A DNA stretch of 17,451 nt from Candidatus Liptonbacteria bacterium RIFOXYD1_FULL_36_11 (GCA_001821375.1 MHLG01000006.1:1-17451); one strand, 5' to 3'; shown: positions 1-7,488, counted from the first letter of the stretch. The notes: generated from the letters alone by a model not told the origin. Translations and numbers: made by a program.

Positions 1-729
1 ACGGAGGGAAAAATACTTTCAGCCGCTTTAGAAAATCATTTTACCCAACCGCCGGCAAGATTTAACGAGGCAAGCTTGATAAAAACTATGGAAGAAAACG
101 GGATAGGCAGGCCATCTACTTATGCTTCCATAATATCTGTGATACAAGCAAGAAATTATGTAATAAAAAATGAGCAAAGAAGGTTTGAGCCGACGGAAAT
201 TGGAGGAGTGGTAAATAATTTATTGACTGAACATTTTCCTAAAATAGTAGACATTGGATTTACGGCGGATGTGGAAGAAGAGTTGGATGAAGTGGCTCTC
301 GGTGTTTCAAAGTGGCGGGAAGTAATAAGCAAGTTTTATGGGCCATTTGCAAAAAGACTAGAAGAAAAATATTTAGAGCTTGATAAAAAAGAAATAATGC
401 CAGAAGAAAAGACAAATGAAAAATGTGAGAAGTGCGGAAAGCCGATGATTATAAAAATAGGGAGGTTTGGAAAATTTCTTGCTTGTTCCGGATTTCCGGA
501 GTGTAAAAACACAAAAACATTAGAAGGTGGAATTGGCGGATTTAAAAAGTTTGAATCGCAGAAGACAGGGATTATCTGCCCAAAATGCAAAGAAGGAGAA
601 TTAGTATCAAAAAGAGTTTCTAAAGGACGGGCGCGGGGAAAAATTTTTTGGGGATGTTCAAGATATCCAGAGTGCGATCATGCGGTATGGGAAAAGCCAG
701 GAGAAGAAAAAAAAGAGAAAACCGGTTGA
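1..729 (+). CDS. topA: DNA topoisomerase I, C-terminal part (5' end outside window)
   Basis: Type IA topoisomerase that relaxes negatively supercoiled DNA by cutting and passing single strands. Only the last 242 residues are present. The reading frame is open from base 1 and the N-terminal Toprim domain and catalytic tyrosine lie outside the window. The visible part begins in the conserved stretch HFTQPPARF, followed by ENGIGRPSTYASII, which is diagnostic of bacterial TopA. Two zinc-ribbon repeats follow near the C-terminus: one with CEKC and a later cysteine pair around CSGFPEC, and one with CPKC and CSRYPEC. These topoisomerase zinc fingers bind single-stranded DNA and contact RNA polymerase in characterised TopA proteins. 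The last codons and the TGA stop lie inside a terminator hairpin. The internal ATG at 76 is not the real start, because homology continues upstream of it. Identification is firm. Confidence 0.96.
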   Translation, partial: TEGKILSAALENHFTQPPARFNEASLIKTMEENGIGRPSTYASIISVIQARNYVIKNEQRRFEPTEIGGVVNNLLTEHFPKIVDIGFTADVEEELDEVALGVSKWREVISKFYGPFAKRLEEKYLELDKKEIMPEEKTNEKCEKCGKPMIIKIGRFGKFLACSGFPECKNTKTLEGGIGGFKKFESQKTGIICPKCKEGELVSKRVSKGRARGKIFWGCSRYPECDHAVWEKPGEEKKEKTG

Positions 730-745
730 TGAGACCGGTTTTTTT
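718..745 (+). terminator. Rho-independent terminator of topA
   Basis: A perfect 9-bp stem pairs 718-726 (AAAACCGGT) with 734-742 (ACCGGTTTT) around a 7-base loop, and a T run continues to 745. The 5' arm encodes the last residues of TopA and the TGA stop (727-729) falls in the loop, so the gene and its terminator overlap. Confidence 0.85.
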
Positions 746-771
746 GATTAAAAAATAAAAACTGGTAGATT
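744..771 (+). promoter_or_regulatory. Putative sigma70-type promoter of rsh
   Basis: A -35-like TTGATT (744-749) and a -10-like TAGATT (766-771) are separated by 16 bases, and TG at 763-764 gives an extended -10. Transcription would start about 5 bases before the rsh ATG at 783, so the message would be nearly leaderless. This fits the missing Shine-Dalgarno sequence. The -10 match is imperfect, and the -35 overlaps the T tail of the topA terminator. Confidence 0.4.
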
Positions 772-782
772 TATAGTTAAAA

Positions 783-2216
783 ATGATAAAGAGTTTTATA
801 AAGGAAAACCTGGAAGGATTAGTGGCTAAAGCCTATGAGTTTGCAAAAAAGGCCCACAACGGACAAAAAAGGCTGACTGGAGAGCCATATTTTAATCATT
901 TAATAGCAACGGCAGAACAGCTTGTTAAGTGGAAATTAGATGATATTTGCATAGCAGCCGGGCTTTTGCATGATGTTTTAGAAGACACAAAAGTTTCAAA
1001 AGAAGAACTTTTAAAAAACTTCGGAGAAGAAGTGTTGTTTTTAGTAGAGGGAGTTACCAAACTTGGAAAGGTAAAGTTTAGAGGAATAGAAACGCAAGTG
1101 GAAAATTTACGCAAGATGATTTTGGCTTTAAGTCAAGATATTAGAGTGGTTTTAATAAAACTTGCCGATAGGTTGCATAATATGAAGACTCTTTCAGCTT
1201 TACCAATTGGAAAACAAAAAAGAATAGCACTAGAAACGGCAGAAATTTACGCTCCTCTCGCTTATCGCTTAGGAATGCAAAATTTGAGCGGTGAATTAGA
1301 AGATCTCGCTTTTCCTTTTATTTATCCGGAAGATCATAGAAAACTTTTAGAGGAAGTAAAAGATAAATTTGAAGAAAGAGAAAAATATTTAAGAAAAGTT
1401 CAATTAGTAACAGAGGAGGCATTAGAAAAAAATAATATAAAACCAAAAGAGATAAATTTCAGGGCAAAAAGATATTTCAGTTTATATAAAAAAATTAAAA
1501 GAGATGAAAAAGAATTAAGCCAAGTATATGACTTAATAGCTTTTCGCATAATCGTTAAAACAATTGAAGAATGCTACGCAACATTGGGAGTGATCCATAG
1601 TTTTTGGCCACCTTTACCGGGACGGATAAAAGATTATATAGCTATGCCAAAACCAAACGGGTATAGGAGTTTGCATACCACGGTTTTTTGTTTAAATGGA
1701 AAAATAACAGAGTTTCAAATAAGAACAGAGAAAATGCACGAGGAAGCAGAAAACGGCATAGCGGCACATTGGATATACAAGAGTTTGGATAAAAAAGATG
1801 TTTTAAATTCAATGAGAGAAATGGAATGGATAAAACAATTAAAAGAATGGCATAATAAAATAAGCGCACCGGCAGATTTTATTAAAGATTTAAAAGTTGA
1901 GTTTTTTAAGGATAGGATTTTTGCTATAACTCCAAAAGGCGAAGTAAAAGATTTGCCAGCCGGAGCGACACCGGTTGATTTTGCTTATCAAATACACTCA
2001 AAAATTGGCGATGAGGCAGTGGGAGCGAAAGTAAATGGGAAAATAGTTCCTTTAAATTATATTTTAAGTTCCGGAGATTTAGTGGAAATTTTGAAACAAA
2101 AAGGAAAAAAGCCATCACCAGATTGGCTGGAATTCGTAAAAACAAATATGGCTCGCGAGCATATTCGGCAAGCAACTAAAAGAAAGGGACTAAAAAACAA
2201 AAATAAGAATTTTTAG
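783..2216 (+). CDS. rsh: RelA/SpoT-family (p)ppGpp synthetase/hydrolase, short form
   Basis: Makes and degrades the stringent-response alarmone (p)ppGpp. The protein has 477 residues against roughly 700-750 for a full-length Rel/SpoT. An N-terminal HD hydrolase domain (about 15-165) keeps the metal ligands H39, H63-D64 and D129. The synthetase domain (about 225-335) shows D250, the PNGYRSLHTT stretch, and E310 in EFQIRT. The loop before that stretch reads RIKD (281-284), the RxKD form typical of bifunctional enzymes rather than the acidic form of RelA synthetases. A TGS domain follows (about 377-437), then a short basic tail; the usual zinc-finger and ACT regulatory domains are absent. Both activities are predicted from intact residues, while C-terminal ribosome sensing is probably changed. 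The ATG at 783 gives the expected N-terminus. No Shine-Dalgarno site is visible. The gene converges on parB. Confidence 0.93.
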   Translation: MIKSFIKENLEGLVAKAYEFAKKAHNGQKRLTGEPYFNHLIATAEQLVKWKLDDICIAAGLLHDVLEDTKVSKEELLKNFGEEVLFLVEGVTKLGKVKFRGIETQVENLRKMILALSQDIRVVLIKLADRLHNMKTLSALPIGKQKRIALETAEIYAPLAYRLGMQNLSGELEDLAFPFIYPEDHRKLLEEVKDKFEEREKYLRKVQLVTEEALEKNNIKPKEINFRAKRYFSLYKKIKRDEKELSQVYDLIAFRIIVKTIEECYATLGVIHSFWPPLPGRIKDYIAMPKPNGYRSLHTTVFCLNGKITEFQIRTEKMHEEAENGIAAHWIYKSLDKKDVLNSMREMEWIKQLKEWHNKISAPADFIKDLKVEFFKDRIFAITPKGEVKDLPAGATPVDFAYQIHSKIGDEAVGAKVNGKIVPLNYILSSGDLVEILKQKGKKPSPDWLEFVKTNMAREHIRQATKRKGLKNKNKNF

Positions 2217-2225
2217 TTTGCGATA

Positions 2226-3362
2226 TTAGAGTTTTTCTTTGACTACTTTTTCTATAATTCCTTTAAGTTCTTCCGAAGAGTTAAAAGAAATAGTAATTTT
2301 TCCGGAATCGCCGCTTTTTTCCACTCGCACTTTGGCGCCTAAAATTTCTGCCAGCCTTTCTTGAATATATTTTATTTCCGGGTCAACTTCAGAAAAACGC
2401 TCCACGGCATTAGCGCGAGCGTTAATGGAAATAATACGGTTACGCAGTTCACGCACACTTAAACTGTTACGCAGAATCTCGTTGAAAAGATTTTGTTGAA
2501 CAGTAATATCGGAAATAGAAAGAAGAAGGCGCGCTTGGCTTTCAGAAATTTGCCCTTTTTCCACAGCTTCCTGCATCTGGCTTGGCAGGGAAAGAAGACG
2601 AATAGTGTTTGCCACCACCTCTCGGCTTTTACCTAAACGAGAAGCTATTTCCCTTTGAGTCATAGCGTATTCATCTTGAAGCCTAGAAAAGGCACGGGCA
2701 GTTTCAATAGGATTTAAGTTCTCCCTTTGTAAGTTTTCAATAACAGCCATTTCTAGCTTTTCTTTTTTGGGAGTAACTCCTTTGATAATAGCCGGAACGC
2801 GTTCTAACCCAGCCATTTTTGACGCTAAAAGGCGGCGCTCGCCGGCAATAAGTTCGTATTCAACGTCGGTGCCAGTAGGAGTTTCTATTTCGTTTTTAGT
2901 AACAACAAGAGGTTGAATAACGCCAAACTCTCTAATAGAAGAAGAAAGTTCTTTAAGAGCTGTTTCATCAAAGTAGCGGCGGGGTTGAAAAGGATTGGGT
3001 TTTATTTTTTCAATTTCCAAAAAGAAAATGTGGTTTGAAAAAGAGTTTTTTTCTTTTTCTTCTGTTAGAGAAGATTTTATTTCCGGCTTTACCGGTTCTA
3101 AAAGTTTTTCTTCTTCAACTAAATAAGAATTATTAATTTCTTTTTTTCCCTCATTAGGAAGAGAGGGGTTGGTTTCAGGTTGGATTATGGATTGATTTAC
3201 AGACTGACTTACCTGATCTTGGTTTTGAAAAACAGCCGGATTTTTTGCGGGATAATTATTTTGGTTTGAAAACGAAGAGTTTATTTCTTCGCCTAACGGA
3301 TTATTTTGACTATTCAATCCGCTTTTGTCCGGTATTAAAGAATTTAATCCTCTACCAAGCAT
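2226..3362 (-). CDS. parB: Chromosome partitioning protein ParB (Spo0J family)
   Basis: CTP-dependent DNA clamp that loads at parS sites and works with ParA to segregate the chromosome origin. The 378-residue protein begins MLGRGLNSLIP, the N-terminal motif that in ParB proteins stimulates ParA ATPase. Residues 12 to about 110 form a low-complexity linker rich in N, Q, S, E and P. The ParB/sulfiredoxin-like CTP-binding domain follows (about 111-210), with NPFQPRR and the GERR motif at 174-177. A helix-turn-helix sits at about 235-258 (MTQREIASRLGKSREVV) and the C-terminal dimerisation region spans about 325-378. The gene lies 29 bases downstream of parA on the same strand and is probably co-transcribed with it. 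No Shine-Dalgarno is seen. The linker is longer than the short one I would expect in a typical ParB. I found no parS-like palindrome in the window. Confidence 0.95.
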   Translation of the reverse strand: MLGRGLNSLIPDKSGLNSQNNPLGEEINSSFSNQNNYPAKNPAVFQNQDQVSQSVNQSIIQPETNPSLPNEGKKEINNSYLVEEEKLLEPVKPEIKSSLTEEKEKNSFSNHIFFLEIEKIKPNPFQPRRYFDETALKELSSSIREFGVIQPLVVTKNEIETPTGTDVEYELIAGERRLLASKMAGLERVPAIIKGVTPKKEKLEMAVIENLQRENLNPIETARAFSRLQDEYAMTQREIASRLGKSREVVANTIRLLSLPSQMQEAVEKGQISESQARLLLSISDITVQQNLFNEILRNSLSVRELRNRIISINARANAVERFSEVDPEIKYIQERLAEILGAKVRVEKSGDSGKITISFNSSEELKGIIEKVVKEKL

Positions 3363-3391
3363 AATTTAAAAAAATAATTGTAGAATAATAT

Positions 3392-4204
3392 TTAGATTCT
3401 AATGTTAAAATTACCAAAACCGCGTTCTACTTCGCTCATTTGTTTTTCTTGTTCAATTATTTCTCTGGCTAAACGCTGATAAGCGATGGCTCCGGGAGAA
3501 GATGAGTTGTAAAGAATTATCGGTTTGCCAAAGCTGGGCGCTTCAGCTAAAGCAACGGCGCGGGGAATTTCTGATTCAAAAACATGGTGACGAAAATGCC
3601 TTCTTATTTCTTTAGTAACTTCACGGGAAAGCTTTTCCCTTTTGTCATACATAGTGATAAGAGCGCCGGTAATTTTTAAAGGATGAGCTAAGTTGTTTTG
3701 AATAAGATAAATAGTTTCAAGAAGCTGGCTTAAGCCTTCCAAACTATAATACTCCGCTTGCACCGGGATTAAAACTTCATCGGATGCTACCATACCGTTT
3801 ACAGTTAAAAGACTTAAGCTTGGCGGAAGATCAATAAAAATGTAGTGATATTGATGACGCAGATTGTTTAAGAAACGGCGCAAAAAATATTCACGGTTTT
3901 CCGCAGAGACAAGTTCAATAAGAGCGCCAGCGAGATGATTATTAGCGGGGATGTAGTGTAAATTCATAACAGCCGATCCCCTAATTAATTTTTCCGGTTC
4001 GGTTTGACCGATCAACCCATGATAGATACTTAAATCTTCAAGATTGTGATGATGACCAAGACCGGAAGAAGCATTTCCTTGCGGATCAAAATCAACTAAT
4101 AAAACTCTTTTACCTAAAGCCGCGAGGTAAGCACTTAAATTTACGGCCGTGGTTGTTTTCCCAGTTCCGCCTTTTTGATTAATAACAGCAATTACTCTAG
4201 CCAT
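3392..4204 (-). CDS. parA: Chromosome partitioning ATPase ParA (Soj family)
   Basis: Walker-type ATPase that dimerises on nucleoid DNA when bound to ATP and is released by ParB, which moves the origin region. The 270-residue protein has the deviant Walker A motif KGGTGKTT at 11-18, with the second lysine typical of the MinD/ParA group. It also has VDFDPQGN (38-44), with the activating aspartate, and the Walker B motif FIDLPPS around D125. The length is normal for a chromosomal ParA without an N-terminal DNA-binding domain. It is the first gene of the parA-parB pair. The upstream spacer is AT-rich and low in complexity, and I see no convincing minus-strand promoter or ribosome binding site in it. 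The start at 4204 places the P-loop at the usual distance from the N-terminus. Confidence 0.95.
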   Translation of the reverse strand: MARVIAVINQKGGTGKTTTAVNLSAYLAALGKRVLLVDFDPQGNASSGLGHHHNLEDLSIYHGLIGQTEPEKLIRGSAVMNLHYIPANNHLAGALIELVSAENREYFLRRFLNNLRHQYHYIFIDLPPSLSLLTVNGMVASDEVLIPVQAEYYSLEGLSQLLETIYLIQNNLAHPLKITGALITMYDKREKLSREVTKEIRRHFRHHVFESEIPRAVALAEAPSFGKPIILYNSSSPGAIAYQRLAREIIEQEKQMSEVERGFGNFNIRI

Positions 4205-4279
4205 AAATATAAAAATTCCAAATCACAAAAGCCAAATTACAAACATACAAAAAACAATTTTTAAATTTAAATTTATGTT

Positions 4280-4308
4280 TTGATTTTTTGGCGGTTATTG
4301 TTTATTAT
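4280..4308 (+). promoter_or_regulatory. Putative promoter of the tRNA-Leu region
   Basis: TTGATT at 4280-4285 and TATTAT at 4303-4308 are separated by 17 bases. Transcription would start near 4315, about 20 bases upstream of the decayed tRNA fragment at 4334 and about 115 bases upstream of the intact tRNA-Leu. No better promoter is visible closer to the intact tRNA. The spacing suggests the promoter originally served a tRNA beginning at 4334. The rest of 4205-4330 is AT-rich, with loosely repeated CAAATTA/CAAA words and no gene. Confidence 0.5.
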
Positions 4309-4333
4309 AGCAGGTAGATTAGAGAAAATAAAA

Positions 4334-4357
4334 GCTCAGATGGCGGAACTGGCAAAT
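4334..4357 (+). pseudogene. Decayed 5' fragment of a leucine tRNA gene
   Basis: This stretch matches the 5' end of the intact tRNA-Leu 95 bases downstream. The first 21 positions share 19 bases, including 16 identical in a row (4339-4354 and 4434-4449). After the D loop the similarity stops. The bases needed to close the D stem (CGC in the intact gene) are missing, and no anticodon arm, T arm or 3' acceptor strand can be found before 4429. It is best read as a tRNA relic or a partial duplication. A 6-bp hairpin (4363-4368 with 4384-4389) follows it. Confidence 0.6.
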
Positions 4358-4428
4358 AGAGTAGATATAAGAAAAGGAAAAAAATATCTGAAGTCAGGAA
4401 TAGAAAAAGAATTTTTAAAATAAATATT

Positions 4429-4513
4429 GCCCGGATGGCGGAACTGGCATACGCGCACGACTCAAAATCGTGTCCCGCAAGGGTTGTGGGTTCAACTCCC
4501 ACTCTGGGCACCA
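4429..4513 (+). tRNA. tRNA-Leu, anticodon CAA (decodes UUG)
   Basis: A complete class II tRNA. The acceptor strand GCCCGGA (4429-4435) pairs with TCTGGGC (4503-4509) with one G-T wobble. The anticodon stem CACGA/TCGTG encloses the 7-base loop CTCAAAA, whose anticodon CAA is at 4463-4465. The long variable arm CCC-GCAA-GGG is typical of leucine tRNAs. The T arm is GTGGG-TTCAACT-CCCAC. The discriminator A (4510) is followed by an encoded CCA (4511-4513). No T-rich terminator follows directly, so transcription may run on into the downstream regulator/ATPase genes. Confidence 0.97.
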
Positions 4514-4560
4514 GTAGTAACTTGTTCGGAATTAAGCAATAGTAATATGGTTATCAATAT

Positions 4561-4765
4561 ATGGAAAGTAATCAACTAGGACAAAAAAATAAGGAAATTG
4601 CGACAAAAATTAGGGCTTTCGCAAGACGATTTTGCTCGTAAGGCGGATGTGGCTTATACAACACTTACCAAGATTGAAACAAGTGTTATTAAAAAGCCAT
4701 CCGTCTTTGTGGTGAGCAAAATCGCGAAAGCTCTTAATGTCGCAATTGAAGACTTGATTAAGTAA
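4561..4765 (+). pseudogene. Small XRE-family HTH regulator with an apparent one-base frameshift
   Basis: From ATG 4561 the frame starts MESNQLGQK and then runs out of frame to a stop at 4639-4641, giving 26 residues. The frame shifted by +1 from 4590 onward reads IRKLRQKLGLSQ, DDFARKAD, YTTLTKIE and ends NVAIEDLIK at the TAA 4763-4765, which is a clear XRE/Cro-C1 helix-turn-helix. Removing one A from the A7 run at 4583-4589 would join the two into a 67-residue single-domain regulator. The downstream frame alone has a stop (TAG 4577-4579) just before the domain and no ATG, though TTG 4595 could serve as a weak start. The ATPase ATG lies 4 bases after its stop, so it was probably the regulator of that pump. 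A sequencing or assembly error in the A run would look the same. Confidence 0.7.
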
Positions 4766-4769
4766 TCCT

Positions 4770-7454
4770 ATGGCAATAATGCAACAAATTTCATGGCATA
4801 CAAAAACAGTCCCCGAGGTTCTTCTTGCGCTCGATTCGCGTGAGCACGGCCTAACAAAAGAAGAAGCGACAGAACGGTTTCAAAAATATGGACTCAATAA
4901 ACTTCCCGAAGGGAAGGTGGATGGCTTACTCCTTATTTTCTTCAGACAATTTCAAAGTCCGTTGATTTATATTCTCTTTGCCGCGGCGGGTATTGTTTTT
5001 GCGATGGGAGAAGTTATTGATGCTTCGATTATCTTTGCGGTGCTTCTTTTTAATGCGATTGTAGGAACAATTCAGGAGGGTAAGGCGCAAAATACCCTAC
5101 TTGCTTTGAAAAAGTTTGCCGAGACTTCGGCAACTGTATTGCGAGATGGAAAAGAAATTATCGTCCCAGATATCGAGGTAATGCTCGGGGATATTATTAT
5201 ATTGCAGGAAGGAGAAAAAGTGCCGGCTGATGCACGAATTATTTTCGGGAATACCCTGAAAGTTGACGAGGCAAGTCTTACTGGAGAATCAGAACCAGTG
5301 ACTAAAACCAATACAGTAGTACCAGCCGACAATCTGCCAGTGGCGGATCAGAAAAATATGGTATTCAAAGGTACACATATTTTAAGCGGAAGCGGTATGG
5401 CGGTTGTTGTGGCTACCGGACTCGTAACGGAAATTGGAAAAATTGCGCAGAAAATCTCCTCGATTGATACCGAGATTCCTCTAAAAACCAATATTCGTTA
5501 TCTCTCTCGCGTTATTATCGTTACAGTAGCCGTCATCAGCACCTCGCTAATTGTCCTTGGCGTTCTTTCTGGTAAGTCCCTCAAAGAAATGTTCACCACG
5601 GCGGTGGCACTTTCGGTTTCTATTATCCCCGAAGGGCTTCCGATTGTAATGACTTTAGTTTTGGCAACTGGCGTTCGGAGAATGTCAAAGCGCAATGTGC
5701 TAGTGAAGCGATTGCAGGCGGTGGAAGCTTTAGGGCAAACGAAAGTTATTGCTGTGGACAAAACTGGAACGCTTACTAGAAACGAAATGTTGATTCAGCG
5801 CGTGTATGTGGACGGCAAAATTTTTGATATCACAGGTAGCGGATACGAGCCAAAGGGCGAAGCGATTCTTGATGGTAAAATTATTGACCTTTTAAATTAT
5901 CCTGACCTGCTTTTTAGCGGAAGAATTGCGGCATTCTGCGCCAACGCGCGACTGTCATATTTCCAAGAAACCAGTACTTGGAAGATTGCGGGCGATCCAA
6001 CCGAGGCGGCGATGTTGGTGCTCTCTGAAAAGATTGGATTTCGCCACGAAGCGCTGGAGCAGGAAACACCGAAAATTTTTGAAATGCCGTTTGACTATCA
6101 AAAAAAGTATCACGCTACAATTCGAGCGGTTGACGGCAAAAATTTCCTTACTATCGTTGGCGCACCGGAGAAAGTGCTTGAACTTTGTAAAAATATCTGG
6201 CACAAAAATGAAACCGAAACTCTGAACGGAGAAAAGAAAAAAGAATTAGAATCAGTTTTCCATAATCTTGCGCAGGGAGGTTTTCGGGTAGTTGCCTATG
6301 CCATAAATCCAGATACTGAGCGGAGCGTTGATGGGAATGTGATACCACCGCTCACTTTTGTTGGTTTTTTTGGTATGAGTGACGCGCTTCGTCCAGAAGT
6401 TAAAGAAGCAATGCAGAGAGTAAGAGCGGCGGATATGCGCGTGGTAATGATTACGGGCGATCACAGTCTTACGGCGCAGGCAATTGCGAAAGAGGCGGAT
6501 ATTTGGCGTGAAGGTGACAGTGTCCTTACTGGGGAAGAAATCGATAAAATGTCCGATGATGAGCTAGCGGAAAAACTTGCCCACACCACCGTCTTTGCAC
6601 GCGTCACGCCGGATCACAAGTTTCGTATTATTCAAGCCTATCGCAAGCGAGGCGAAATCGTGGCCATGACCGGAGATGGCGTGAATGACGCGCCGTCTCT
6701 TGTTGCTGCCGACCTTGGTGTGGCAATGGGGAAAATTGGAACCGAGGTGGCAAAAGAAGCTTCGGATATAGTGCTTCTCGATGATAATTTTGCAAGTATA
6801 GTTTCAGCTGCTGAAGAAGGCAGAGGGATTTATAAGACAATTAAAAAAGTCATTCTTTATCTTTTTTCCACAAGCGCGGGCGAAGTGTTAGTTGTTACCG
6901 GCGCGCTTGTCTTAGGATACCCGTTGCCTCTTCTCGCCGCTCAAATCATCTGGCTTAATTTTGTTACTGATGGCTTCCTTGATGTTGCCCTCGCTATGGA
7001 ACCAAAAGAACAAGAACTCCTGCAAGGAAAATTTGAGCGACCTAAAAAATGGATTGTGGATGGACTTATGGCGCAAAGGATGTTCTTGATGGCATTACCG
7101 ATGGCCATTGGAACACTCTATCTTTTCAAAGGGTACTTTGAAACTGACTTTACCAAAGCTTTGACAATTTCTCTCACAACGCTTGCGATGTTCCAATGGT
7201 TCAATGCGTGGAATTGCAGATCCGAAAGCAAATCTATTTTTCAGATGAATCCGTTTTCTAATAAGTTTCTAGTCGGCGCCACAGTGATAGTTATATTTCT
7301 ACAACTTTTCGCGCTCCATACGCCATTTTTGCAGAAAATCCTGCACACCACACCACTCTCGCTTTTGGAATGGCTTATTATTATTCCAATTGCCTCATCA
7401 ATTATCTTGGTCGAAGAGATACGGAAATTTTTTTACCGAAGAAAGTTAATTTAA
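4770..7454 (+). CDS. P-type cation-transporting ATPase, P2A (Ca2+-ATPase) type
   Basis: ATP-driven membrane pump, probably exporting Ca2+ or a similar divalent cation. The 894 residues show the full P2-type order: cytoplasmic N-terminal domain, membrane helices M1-M2 (about 52-100), actuator domain with TGES (171-174), M3-M4 with PEGLP (287-291), the phosphorylation site DKTGTLT (D330), the nucleotide-binding domain with KIAGDPTEAAM (405-415), the hinge TGDGVNDAP (634-642), and M5-M10 to the C-terminus. By hand alignment to SERCA, the M6 residues N730, T733 and D734 are kept, but the M5 asparagine is S702 and the M8 glutamate is Q809. That pattern suggests a single ion site, as in plasma-membrane or secretory-pathway Ca2+ pumps. 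The substrate is inferred. Start 4770 lies 4 bases after the XRE gene; M4 (4779) is an alternative. Base composition is distinctly richer in G+C than the neighbours, suggesting transfer. Confidence 0.93.
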   Translation: MAIMQQISWHTKTVPEVLLALDSREHGLTKEEATERFQKYGLNKLPEGKVDGLLLIFFRQFQSPLIYILFAAAGIVFAMGEVIDASIIFAVLLFNAIVGTIQEGKAQNTLLALKKFAETSATVLRDGKEIIVPDIEVMLGDIIILQEGEKVPADARIIFGNTLKVDEASLTGESEPVTKTNTVVPADNLPVADQKNMVFKGTHILSGSGMAVVVATGLVTEIGKIAQKISSIDTEIPLKTNIRYLSRVIIVTVAVISTSLIVLGVLSGKSLKEMFTTAVALSVSIIPEGLPIVMTLVLATGVRRMSKRNVLVKRLQAVEALGQTKVIAVDKTGTLTRNEMLIQRVYVDGKIFDITGSGYEPKGEAILDGKIIDLLNYPDLLFSGRIAAFCANARLSYFQETSTWKIAGDPTEAAMLVLSEKIGFRHEALEQETPKIFEMPFDYQKKYHATIRAVDGKNFLTIVGAPEKVLELCKNIWHKNETETLNGEKKKELESVFHNLAQGGFRVVAYAINPDTERSVDGNVIPPLTFVGFFGMSDALRPEVKEAMQRVRAADMRVVMITGDHSLTAQAIAKEADIWREGDSVLTGEEIDKMSDDELAEKLAHTTVFARVTPDHKFRIIQAYRKRGEIVAMTGDGVNDAPSLVAADLGVAMGKIGTEVAKEASDIVLLDDNFASIVSAAEEGRGIYKTIKKVILYLFSTSAGEVLVVTGALVLGYPLPLLAAQIIWLNFVTDGFLDVALAMEPKEQELLQGKFERPKKWIVDGLMAQRMFLMALPMAIGTLYLFKGYFETDFTKALTISLTTLAMFQWFNAWNCRSESKSIFQMNPFSNKFLVGATVIVIFLQLFALHTPFLQKILHTTPLSLLEWLIIIPIASSIILVEEIRKFFYRRKLI

Positions 7455-7488
7455 TCCCGCCCCAATCCCGCCAAAAGAAAACAGCGGA

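Noticed and set aside
4305..4511. 68-residue minus-strand frame beginning MPRVGVEPTT
   Set aside because: It is the antisense of the tRNA-Leu gene; peptides of this type are well-known artefacts of translating tRNA complements.
4334..4513. tRNA-Leu interrupted by a group I intron
   Set aside because: The gap is only about 75 bases, the downstream copy is a complete tRNA by itself, and the upstream fragment repeats rather than complements it.
4583..4589. Programmed -1 ribosomal frameshift on the A7 run of the XRE gene
   Set aside because: The downstream domain is in the +1 frame relative to ATG 4561, so -1 slippage leads to the wrong frame, and no stimulatory structure is evident.
5926..6225. 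99-residue plus-strand frame inside the ATPase gene
   Set aside because: It is a shadow of the conserved ATPase nucleotide-binding domain in another frame, with no motif or ribosome site of its own.
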